From Gymnopilus junonius (taxonomy: Eukaryota; Basidiomycota; Agaricomycetes; Agaricales; Galerinaceae): 42,117 nt of DNA. Shown piece after piece: positions 1-9,121 of the stretch. The stretch lies in assembly GCA_015501075.1 (NCBI GenBank), contig JADNYJ010000286.1:1-42117 (forward strand). Direction: 5' to 3'. Every line of letters begins with the position of its first letter. The stretch's first letter is position 1. A model generated the notes under the pieces. It was not told the DNA's origin. It did not search any database and saw only the letters and a list, made by a program, of their open reading frames with translations. Both the position numbers and the translations under genes were made by a program.

Positions 1-3000
1 GCCGTGAATGAAGTTGGACACGTCGTAGACAACGCCTTGGATGGTTACCCAATAATCACTGTTTCCCGTATGCTCCCCCACCTCATTGAGAGACCATGCT
101 TTACCGAAGTTGGGACAGAGCAACCTTCCGAACTCGATAATATAGAAAATGACGACGGCGTTAAAAAGGAAGATGAGCCAGAAGATTGTGACCTTTTCCC
201 TCCATGCTAGCTGTACATCGGGACGCTTCATCCGCCCAATGCTTTTCAAGGCAAAGCCGGGAATCCAGAACGTTGTCAACCAGACCATGCGCAACCACCA
301 GCGGCGCGCCTTGCTTGTCGGCACCTCCTCCACGGGCGGAGCACTGTTCACGACTATGCCAGCCTCCTCCTTCCTCGACCACCACCGTAAGGTAGTTCAG
401 GCGTGCCAAGTTCGCCCTCCTTCTTGTCGTACTCCGATCCCCACTGACCATAGGGTGTATTAGGAGTTGCAAGCCCACCAGACCCATATTGAGCATTTGG
501 TCCTGGTACTTGCTGCCGTCAGGGCCTGTCCTAGTCACCAGCAAGTTATCGGCGCTGTCACCAAAGTAACCCATCGAAGGCGGGGCCAATCCGCCTTCAC
601 CATGAGTGTATTCGGTGTTATCATCAGCACCGAAGTCCTCCTCCGTCGGCTCATCCCCGCTGGTCCTATTCCTCTCTTCTTGGGTCCTGAGAATATCCTC
701 AACGATCTTCCAGGCGCCATACGCAAGCCAAATACGATTATTGCCACAAACGTAATCAGCCCCTTCCTTCCATCCATTCGCCCTCGCACACTGAATGATC
801 CTCTCCCTAGTCTCACCTCTCATTGTGGGTACATAGCGGTCGCAGAACTCGTCTAGCTCATAGCTAACGATATAATCCACACTCTTCCTCGCAACGAGGT
901 CAGGAAGAAGCAGAGAACGTATTTGAGCTTTGACACGTCGCTTGTCAAATGAGTTGGCAGAGGAAGAATCGTTGGGACGGATGCAAGAGATAGACCAGAG
1001 GTGGGTACGGTCAAGTGCGGAGAAAATCTCGGAAAGGACAAAGTTGAGTTGGGTAGTGACGGGGTATGTTTTGCTGGGATCGAGACGTGGGTGGTCATCT
1101 TCAGGAGAGGTAGATGACGAAAGAATAGGTGAAGGTTGACGAAGAGGACGAGAAGAGACTTGAGCTTGGACAATGATGCTTTGGTCCTTGTTGTGCCTCT
1201 CTGCCGCCAGACTGGGCCCAGAAAGCAGCTTAGAAACAAAAGTATCGGAAGAGGCGCGGAGCAGCGAAACAAATGCCGAATCGACGAGATCCGCATCATT
1301 CTCCACAAGATTGGTAGCATCATATGAAGCAGACCCCGCATAATGATTAATACCAAATTGCCTCCTATCAGCCGCACTTCCCGAGGTAGGACTCGCCACA
1401 AAGGAAGAATGAACACTGTACTTGGAGTTTAATTCCTGAAGAAGGTCGTCATCCCGTTGATCCCCGCCCTTGCCCGATTTGAAGGATGAGCATGCTTTGT
1501 TGACTATGCCCAGAAGACCCCCTGGCTTCCTCTGCGACTTCTCGCTTAGCTGTGAGCCCCGCAGGAGTTCGATGCAGGCTCCGTTATCCATAATAGACAC
1601 TGAGGGAAGAGAGATGCCATCAGAGGTCATTAGCGCGTTATACCCCACTCCGTCCTCAAAGGCATTGCGAAGAACGTAAGAATGAAGCATCTCATCGGCA
1701 AAGTTGATGCAGAACTCGTCGAATCCATTCTGACCGTAGGCCGAGATGAGGGGTTGCGTGCCCGAAAGTGACATGGAAGTGGTTCCAGCCGGACCACGGG
1801 TTTGGAACCCCGGCTGGTCGAGCATCACAATTTGCGTGGGTGAAGGCTGATCTGCTGAGCTTGGCGCCAGTCGGTGGTTGCATGTCTCGACGATGAAAGC
1901 AAACAAGATGGCATAGAGGTCTTTGACGCATTGGTCCCGCTGCTTTGCGCTCTGCTCGGCATTCAAGAGCACCGTGAACAGCTCCTTCCGCACATAACTC
2001 GTCTTGTTTGTTAAAATTTGCGACAGGTCGTCCGACGAAACACCTAAAAGCCTAGCGGCCTGGTCCAGCACGTGTGGATTGCTAATGCTAGCTGATACAT
2101 CATGAGCATCGCCCTCTGCAAACTGCAAATTCCCAAGCAGGAGGATGGCGACGATGAGGCTAAATATAGACGTCATGTGCTTCATCTTGAAGCCCAGAGT
2201 CCGCATGGCCAACCGCAGCTCGCCCATGGCGATCGAATCGTCACTGAAAGGGCCTGCAGGGAGGCGGTAGCACCCTGACGAGGCGAGCAGAGCATAGTCT
2301 GAGGGATCTTCTAGGCTGAAAGTGTCCCTTTCCGCGGGTGTGGCCCCAGCAATGAATTGGTAAAAAATGTGATACGTTCGTTCTTCGTGGGCGAGTTTCG
2401 TCAGTCGAGATTTGTCCAGGCCAAATGTGAGCACTTTGGCAGCATTGATGCGGCCTCGGTCGCTGAAGTGTAATTCGAGATACCGGCCGTGACGAGAGGC
2501 GTTGGAGCTCATAAGAGTTTTGGCGTTGCCAAAAGAGTCGAGCACGGTGTGCATGGCCTTAATTTGCTCTGAAAGCTTGTTCTCCTTCTTCGAATGAGTG
2601 GACAGCCTGAGCACCTGGTTCAAGAACAGGCGCAGACTAGACGATTTCCCTGATCCAGTGATACCTCTATACAATCACTGTCAGCAGAGGTTTAGCGGTG
2701 CTCAACGACGAAGATGGCTGACCTTGATATGACACTCTGCGACTGGTTCGTCCTCCTCATTAATAGATACACCCTGGCAGCCAAATCGTACAGATGTGGT
2801 TGCAATGGCCTTTGTGAGTCACCCATGCCAGGAAGACTGGTGTCTTTGTAACACTGCTCTTCGTACTCCTTCGCACTGACATCGTTAATGCTGGCAAGGG
2901 TCTTGTAGGGGTTCACAACGATGAAATTGGTCGTTCCAATGCGTGTGTAGGGTAAATCTGCTCGAAACCGGGTTTGGAGAACGGCGAGAATGGCGTCGTC

Positions 3001-3084
3001 AGACGGGTAGATGGTCGCTGCTCCTGACGAGGAGACGAGGTCGACGAGGTCGCCAGACGCGACAGCATGTTGATTTGAAGACAT
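1..3084 (-). CDS. Class V/VI-type chitin synthase with N-terminal myosin-motor-like domain (5' part, runs off window)
   Basis: This is a membrane enzyme that polymerises UDP-GlcNAc into cell-wall chitin; its myosin-like head helps carry it to the hyphal tip. The start is ATG at 3084-3082. Exon 1 is 2723-3084, followed by a 56-nt intron (2667-2722). Splicing gives the P-loop GITGSGKS. About 800 residues of degenerate myosin head follow (YELDEFCDRYVPT near its end), then the linker GGLATPNTPYGQWGSEYDKK, two hydrophobic segments (WWLRMVWLTTFWIPGFALK and a second at about 110-190), and GNSDYWVTIQGVVYDVSNFIHG-type cytochrome-b5-like sequence at the edge. The catalytic glycosyltransferase domain lies outside the window. 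The frame breaks twice, near 499-500 (a CC run) and near 371-372 (an AA run). Each break is repaired by one extra base, so they are probably consensus errors. Identity is certain; the V versus VI subclass is not decided. Confidence 0.93.
2667..2722 (-). other. Intron 1 of chitin synthase
   Basis: The donor GTCAGCC follows codon AG|, and the acceptor is TTGTATAG. Removing 56 nt joins ...VIS-R-GITGSGKS and completes the Walker A motif, which otherwise has no upstream reading frame. Confidence 0.9.
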
Positions 3085-3272
3085 TAGGGTAAAAAAAGAG
3101 AGAAAAACCCTCCGCCGCTGTTGACGACGATGGGGAAAGAGGAAAGGAACACTGAGGAAAGGCGGACTGGCCTCACTAATATTACTTTCACTAATAAATA
3201 TTTATTTACATAATCATGCAAAAACTATTTATGAATTCATTGTCCTTTTTCTCATCTTTTTCTCATAAGTAC

Positions 3273-3845
3273 TAGGGTTGCCGAAGTTCAGTTCAGAACT
3301 GACAGTTCGAACCTGAACTGGCTGAACTGAACTGCAGTTCAAATGCAGTTCTGGTTCTCAGTTCAACCTATGGCCAGTCAGTTCGAACTGAACTGAACTG
3401 TTTGTTGGGTGTGGTTAAAATTATCAAATTTTGACCTTCAAAAGTGATTATTTTGGCATCAAAAAATTACCATTAGATTCCCATAATGTATAGAGAACTC
3501 CTTTGCACTAATCCCAAGCACTAGATGACATAAAATAATTTCTTAAAATGATTTTATTTATTGTGTAAGGACATGAGCTACATGACACTACCCAATGCTT
3601 GAAAAATCAGTAAATAATATACTGTTTTGTATATATAGCAATGTCTAATGATAGAAGATAGATATATCTGTAGTCTGTCTACTATTTCAAAGCCTCAGAT
3701 GAAAGGAAATTTTATGTTTTGGCCATTGCCAGTTCAGAACAGTTCGAACTGGTTTGAACTGAGAACTGAACTGAACTGGGAAGTTCAGTTCTCAGTTCAG
3801 AAAATGGGCCAAAGAACTGAACTGAACTGAACTTTGGCAACCCTA
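3273..3845. mobile_element. hAT-type MITE 1 (573 bp)
   Basis: The ends are TAGGGTTGCC...GGCAACCCTA, flanked by the perfect 8-bp target duplication ATAAGTAC (3265-3272 and 3846-3853). Subterminal zones on both sides are packed with GTTCAGTTC/GAACTGAAC motifs in opposite orientation, as expected for transposase binding sites. There is no coding capacity. The 8-bp duplication and TAG-start termini are hAT hallmarks. It lies between the chitin synthase start and BTB copy A, so it lengthens their shared promoter region. Confidence 0.93.
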
Positions 3846-4408
3846 ATAAGTACTCGTCCTGGAATCTGCTTTCAGCAAAAGATACACGACTTTCTCCCTT
3901 TATCAAGAGTTTTTCCTTCGCATTTTATCAGCTTTATATTGTTATTCTCCTACAAACTTGAAAAATCAGCTCAGGGCCGGCATTCAAAATTATGGAGAAG
4001 GCATGCCAAAAACAACATGAAAAGTCTGGAATCTGTGTTTACACTTCAAGTTGAAGGACCTCAGTCATTTCATGCATTGTGTCGGATTATCGATATTGTT
4101 GCTTGTCAAGACTTTATTTAAACCTCAGGGGAAGGATCTGAAATGAATCATGACTGGTTTATTGCCTAATCTAAATGACATCAAGAGCATGGTTGACTTC
4201 ATGTTTAGGTGAATACCTGGCAGCATAATAAGTATCTGATCTGTAACGTGGATGTAACCCCAAATAAGCACCTCGATGCAAGTTATATTTATATGAAGTG
4301 CAGTTCATGAAGTTGATAGAACACTCCCATCCTTTTTATCCAGGCATCGCCACGGATGTCTATTTTATCTCCTTCTCACTCAGCATTGAAATCCCATCCA
4401 TTTAACTC
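3846..4408. other. Gene-free spacer between MITE 1 and BTB copy A
   Basis: AT-rich sequence with no convincing ORF, splice structure or repeat. It is presumably part of the divergent promoter region of the chitin synthase (minus) and BTB copy A (plus). Confidence 0.5.
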
Positions 4409-5980
4409 ATGGCAGAGGTTACACAGAGCTCTGAATTTTTCTGGGACAGTGTTTTCTTCAAGGTTTGTCCTTATCTCCTGTCTGGGCACTTATCACATCG
4501 ATAACTCATTGACTAATTGCGCCATCACTCCATGGCTAGGTTGAGGGAAAGCTCTTCTGCGTTCCCCGATTTCAATTCGAATGTTCCTCTGAAATATTTG
4601 CTGACATGTTTTGCCTCCCTTCTGAGAACCCCAAAGGGCAAAATAAAGAACACCCTATCATACTTGAAAAATATAAGGCTGATGAATTCATCTGTTTGTT
4701 GAAAGTCCTATATAGGGAATGGCACGGGTTACCCGCGGGTATTTGACGGGTTTTTAGTATTAGCCTCATAGAGAAAATTTTTCTGAAAATTTTACAATTT
4801 TTTTCATGTAAATCCGTTAAGAAATGGCTGAGTTATGCCCTCTGCAAGTTTGGACCTTATAACTTTGATGGTGTTGCCGCAATGGGCCCAACATTGATCA
4901 CGGGTATGCCAAATTGGGAAAGTGTCCGAATTTGGTCAACACAGCTTGGAAATCATCTTGCTGTGGCATCAGTTCATCACACAATGGGCTCAAACTTCAC
5001 AGAAGTGTAGCTCAGCCATTTCTCAACCGTTTTCCATGAAAAAAATTGCGTTAGAAAGATAGAATTTTTCTCTACATAGCTAACACTAAAAACCCATCAA
5101 ATACCCGCGGGTAACCCGTGCCATTCCCTAGTCCTATATCCTATGCAAGTCCCTGCATGATTCTAAGTATGTCTTAAATCTACACTAACCTCCTTTTCTC
5201 CTATGCTGGGGCTTAGATCTGAATCTCTCTTACCCAGAACAAGCATCGAGTTGCATTTAGGGAAGGAAGAGTGAGTTAGCATATTGAAGTTATCAACGAT
5301 TTGGAATATGATCAAGGTGCGAAGAAAGAAAAGGATATATCTTTTGTGTAGGCTGCCTCTCTGACTCACTATTTTCTAGATTCAGAACTATACCATTCAC
5401 AGGCTATCGATTGATGAGGTTTTGACAGCAATCGAAAAAGTTTGACTTGGGCAAGCTTATTGAATTGCCAGATGGCTGGAAGAAGGAATCCTTACTTTGG
5501 TGAGGGATCTTCAAGAGTCGACCCACAAAGAGCTGGCCAGCCTTGGATACAAGATTGCCTATGAGATACTCTGGGTCCAGAATAAATGTTTCCAGGAACT
5601 GAAAAATATCCTCCATTTCAGGGCACATTTTCTACAATGTGCAAATTGCACATCCAAGTCCAGTCTTCTCAGTGACAAACACATCTGTTCCTCCTGTAGG
5701 CAGACCCTGGCTACAGATGAAGAACAGAACTTACTTCCTGAGACACTGGTCTGGTATCTGTTGTGGAATCAGATCGCCGAGTCTCTCTTGAGTCCATTTT
5801 ATGCAGTAGATGCTCTTCTTGTGCATTCAGTAATTTTAAATGCAGTGCTTGTGGAGTCGACAAAATTGCTACTCCAAAGTCCGAATCACACCGAAAGAGT
5901 TGGCAATGAACCTGATCAAGGAAATATTTGGAGAGGAGTTGGAAGCATACCAAGGTGATACTTCTACAGAGTCACTATGA
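4409..5980 (+). pseudogene. BTB/POZ protein with Cys-rich tail, copy A (broken by a MITE)
   Basis: The ATG at 4409 opens a BTB-like exon (MAEVTQ..FFWDSVFFK then a GT donor). It resumes in a second exon to ...CLLKVLY, where hAT-type MITE 4713-5130 is inserted. Past the MITE come pieces matching HLGKEE..SILKLSTIWNM (about 5243-5313), an exon beginning near 5380, the Cys pairs CANC/CSSC/CSRCSSC/CSACG (about 5640-5860, with one frame change), and the C-terminus KELAMNLIKEIFGEELEAY ending at TGA 5978-5980. Structure and sequence parallel the intact copy at 26483-27624. It is the left-most member of four BTB copies in the window. Even without frameshifts, the MITE in coding DNA makes this a pseudogene. 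Confidence 0.85.
4713..5130. mobile_element. hAT-type MITE 2 (418 bp), inserted in BTB copy A
   Basis: The ends TAGGGAATGGCACGGG.../...CCCGTGCCATTCCCTA are part of an inverted repeat of about 40 bp that includes TTACCCGCGGGTA. The perfect 8-bp target duplication GTCCTATA lies at 4705-4712 and 5131-5138. There is no ORF of note. It interrupts the coding exon of BTB copy A at the KVLY codons. Confidence 0.94.
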
Positions 5981-6187
5981 TTTTTCAATTCTTGAACCCA
6001 CTCCGCCTTTTGCCTTACATCACTTTTCCCCTTGCTTATTAATATCACAAGTCATCACCATTGACGAAAAGATAGTTTTTTACTGCTGCCTTGCAGTGTG
6101 CATGTAACTGGCAGAGAAAATATGTATTTACATTCTAGTTAGAAGACATTGGGATACAAATCCTCTGAAAGGTCAGAAACCCTGCTA

Positions 6188-6506
6188 GCTCTTTCTCCTC
6201 TACAAAAGCAAGAAAAAGTTCGATCAACAATAGTCCAATCCCATAACAAACTGCAAAAAATATGAACCAGCCTTAACTATTGATTCTTCCTGGTCCCGAA
6301 TTGGCACCAAGAGCCTGCAATGGTCAGAGTTGTGTCCGGTTTTTGAACTCATGGTTCAGGCTGGAAGTTGGATCTGAAATGATGGCCTTTGAGGTCTATA
6401 ATGAATGTTTTCAGAAAAGGAAAGAAAAAGTGAAAAAAGACAGACCTCTGCATCCACCCGCCAGCTGCAAAATGTTCACATCCTTGTCAGCAAGATAGAG
6501 GCAGTC
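6188..6506 (-). pseudogene. Fragment of a SEC27 (beta'-COP) duplicate, intron retained
   Basis: Plus-strand sequence aligns in order with the SEC27 gene at 30590-31175. TTCTCCTCTACAAAAGCA matches the exon at about 30588. CAACAATAGT..ACTGCAAAAA..CCAGCCTTAA matches the intron and its edges at about 30618-30667. GCAATGGTCAGAG..GTGTCC..TTTGAGGTCT matches 30847-30945. TTCACATCCTTGTCAGCAAGATAGA matches about 31150-31172. Stretches in between are deleted. Retention of the intron shows DNA-level duplication, not a retrocopy. The orientation equals that of the real gene. It lies 208 bp past BTB copy A, convergent to it, as SEC27 is to BTB copy C. Confidence 0.82.
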
Positions 6507-6691
6507 AAACTGACATGAATCATACAGGGTGGTTTTCCTACAACCCTTCCCTGTCCTGACCTTGAAGATATGATGCCTTTCTCATGGTTTTTCTGCACCT
6601 TGAAGAGCCTTGAAGCTCATCACTGATCTTGCACCCTTCAAGGAGCGTTCCCCCAGGGGGCTCCCACTGGAAGAATCCGAGACTCCCACTA

Positions 6692-7534
6692 AGGTAGGGG
6701 CCATTCCGATCTGGCTAGCTTACATACACATAATTGATGGATTACATAAATGGCAAAATGTTGCATCCCAAAAATTTTGAAAGTTATAGGCGCAGAAAAT
6801 GTGTATTAATGGTCAAAATATTATGGAGTGGTGTCAGGGGTTCCATATTTCTTTTGGTGCTCTTTTTTAAGCTTTGCAGCCATGTCTGGAGGAAGGGTAT
6901 GATGGCCATGATATTTCAGCTCCTCCTCAGCAATCTCCTCCTTATCACTTTCTGAGCTGTAGTCATCATCACTGCCTGTGTCTGGGCTCCCTCCCCATTC
7001 ATCCACCATGAAGAATCCATGCTCGAGTAAGTCTTCTCCTTGAAATTCTGTGTCTTCCTCATCTGAAACATCTTCCACTGTCACTTTCCTGGAGGTTTCT
7101 GCCTTCCTGAGGTTGTTGATATGTACTGTTTCTGCTTTGGTTCATCTTCACATAGTTTAGAATAATCAGGAGAGCTATATGTGCTGTATTTCTCTTTTTT
7201 TTGTGCAGGGGAGGCTGGCATGCCATATAGTCATGTGACCATGTTATATAAGTGGCAAAATATATGCGACCGAATTTCCAAAATTTTTGAACCACTTGCC
7301 ATTCAACTTTCTGCATCATTTTGGGGTGTTTTCATAATAAAATTTCTTGGACAAAAATCTCGCCCAATACATATTAAATTTTTAAAACAAAAGCACAGAT
7401 CTGTAATGGAGGATGTACAGTAATACTCTCTGAAGACCAAATAACAGTTGCTGAAAGGTTGAGGAAGGAATTGAGCTTGTCGTCGACACTGATTTTGATT
7501 ACATAAAGGTGCCAGATCAGGATGGCCCCTACCT
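6692..7534. mobile_element. TA-flanked inverted-repeat element, probably Tc1/mariner/pogo-like (843 bp)
   Basis: The ends AGGTAGGGGCCATTCCGATC and its imperfect complement (GATCAGGATGGCCCCTACCT) are flanked by TA on both sides (6690-6691 and 7535-7536). It sits in the left inverted repeat of the MULE; removing it rejoins sequence colinear with the right repeat. On the minus strand, 6821-7084 has an 87-codon ORF with an acidic stretch (EWGGSPDTGSDDDYSSESD) that I do not recognise. It may be the remains of a transposase or simply chance. Non-autonomous as it stands. Confidence 0.7.
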
Positions 7535-7627
7535 TACCCTCAGTTTCCTCGCAATCAAAGCTCATGGGGTCTGTACCTCGATGTGGGGTCCCTTCCCATA
7601 TTAGGCAGGATCCTGCTGCTTAGATAG

Positions 7628-8242
7628 CTTCGAGATAGCTTCATCTTGTCCCTCATATCATCTATCATGCCTCTTTTCATATGAGCTCTGTAGTGCAAGA
7701 ATCATCACTGGGCTTTGAAAAGTGAGTATATGGCTCCATTGTGAAGTTCTCTGTATCTTAGGGCTGGATGGCTTTCTAGAGGAGCTACTGGATACATGGG
7801 ACAGAACAGATGCAGCTCACTTTCAGTGTTGCGATGGGTCCCAAGCATCATCCATTGACATACCAAATCTGCCAATGTATCACTATCTGGTAAGCCATTT
7901 TTCCTCCTGTATTCTGTTGTGTTTGCAAGTTCCATGCCCATTCACTCTTCTTCACTTCTGCTAATGTGCATGCTCAATCTGAACTCTGGGGGAAATAGCA
8001 GGAGTTTGGGTTAGAATCTATCAATTAATGATCTTGTCAATATTCTATTAGAGGTGATCAAAAGCTTATCATGACATATGCAGGGTGACACCAAATGTTT
8101 GAGGAGCAGCTTCTGTAGCTTCTGTTTGAGTCTGATCCTCTAGTTGTGCCTTTGCAAGTCATTTGGCTTGCTTCTACAATCACCCCATCTGCAATGAGTC
8201 CTGATCTTTCTGGGAGCCTTGGAAGCTGACAAAATGATAAAC
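7628..8242. other. Unclassified insertion within the left MULE repeat
   Basis: This stretch has no counterpart in the right inverted repeat, so it entered later or was lost there. It is bordered by TTAGATAG (left) and CTATCTAA (right). Short ORFs exist on both strands (plus strand DGFLEELLDTWDRTDAAHF at about 7760-7820), but I cannot assign a family. No target duplication is evident. Confidence 0.45.
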
Positions 8243-8256
8243 CTATCTAAGGACAC

Positions 8257-8879
8257 TAGGGTTGGGTAAAAAACCTCCCAAGGGGTGACTTACCAGTAAG
8301 TTACCCCCAGCCAGTCAAGGGGGTCAGTAATTTACCTGTAATTTACCTGTAATTTACCTGTAATTTACCTGTAATTTACCTGTAATTTACATCTCACGTG
8401 ATCATTTTTGGCCTAATCTCAAAATTCCCAATTTTTTCTTTGCCTGTGGTGCTCTGAGCAGTCTGTGAGACTGGGACCAAGATGTAATTTGAAAACACAA
8501 TTAGGTAAATAAGTAATCAATTAAAATTCCATCGAGAAGTCATTGTCATCTCCAGGACCTGCGAGATCATTACTCAGGTCTATGAGAGCAACCTTCTCTC
8601 AACCACCATTCTCGACTTCTTCATCCTTCTCCTCAGCAAGAAAAGTGGCCAAATATCTTGATTGGAGGTTATCCAATGATTCTTTCTCATCTCAGGACTT
8701 GAGCTCCTCAGCCTACAGCAGTCAGATATCTGACCTGGCGGGGTGCACCTTCTGGAGAAGCATGTGACCTATGTAAATTACCACTCAAAACCTCTACCCC
8801 TCTGGCAAGGTAAATTACCAGTTATTTACCAGTTATTTACCTGCTGGTAAAAAATCAAGACATTTTTTACCCAACCCTA
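8257..8879. mobile_element. hAT-type MITE 3 (623 bp)
   Basis: The ends TAGGGTTGGGTAAAAAA.../...TTTTTTACCCAACCCTA have the perfect 8-bp target duplication AAGGACAC (8249-8256 and 8880-8887). The subterminal regions are rich in TTACC/GGTAA motifs and include an 11-bp tandem array. A central ORF of 74 codons (8543-8767) is serine-rich and unrecognised. It is inserted in the left inverted repeat of the MULE. Confidence 0.94.
8327..8390. repeat. 11-bp tandem array inside MITE 3
   Basis: The unit GTAATTTACCT is repeated nearly perfectly about 5.8 times. The same TTTACC core recurs near the other end of the MITE (8815-8845), which suggests iterated transposase binding sites. Confidence 0.9.
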
Positions 8880-8928
8880 AAGGACACATGCACCCCACCC
8901 CCTGCAAAATGCAGATCATGTGATGCTC

Positions 8929-9121
8929 TCAGGGCCCAGAGCCCAAGTGGTATGTTAAGCTTGGAGACTGTACAAGTAGAAACACTGTATAAGCCTCCTT
9001 AGACCACAATAACATCAAGAAAAACAAGTAATTAATCAAGGAATAAAGTGGTCTCATTGCTATCCTTCCAAGTCTGAGGGCTTTTGCATCACCTTTTATG
9101 TTCTCCAATATTGCCACCAAC
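8929..9121 (-). pseudogene. MULE transposase, 3' fragment beyond the hAT insertion
   Basis: The minus-strand frame AILENIKGDAKALRLG at 9050-9113 continues the frame read at 12752-12843 once the hAT is removed. Beyond about 9050 the translation (NYLFFLMLLW) may no longer be coding. It is the C-terminal tail of the MULE protein split by the hAT. Confidence 0.6.

Larger units (their letters stand above)
6654..8922. repeat. Left terminal inverted repeat of the MULE, split into segments
   Basis: Segments 6654-6691, 7535-7627, 8243-8256 and 8880-8922 match, in this order, the reverse complement of 17832-17983. Landmarks are GGGGGCTCCCACTGGAAGAAT, ATCAAAGCT..TGGGGTCTGTACCT, GGGTCCCTTCCCATATTAGGC, and CAAAATGCAGATCATGTG at the inner end. 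The gaps are occupied by three independent insertions. Confidence 0.78.

Noticed and set aside
535..1416. Minus-strand ORFs of 93 and 187 codons overlapping the chitin synthase
   Set aside because: They are shadows in another frame of a well-supported coding exon and have no family motifs.
6821..7084. Acidic 87-codon minus-strand ORF as a separate gene
   Set aside because: It lies wholly within a TA-flanked repeat element and has no recognisable domain; kept only as part of that element.
8327..8390. CRISPR-like or satellite array
   Set aside because: Units are only 11 bp with no spacers and are confined to a MITE subterminal region.
8543..8767. 74-codon ORF in MITE 3 as a gene
   Set aside because: Low-complexity Ser-rich translation within a non-autonomous element; no start context or homology seen.
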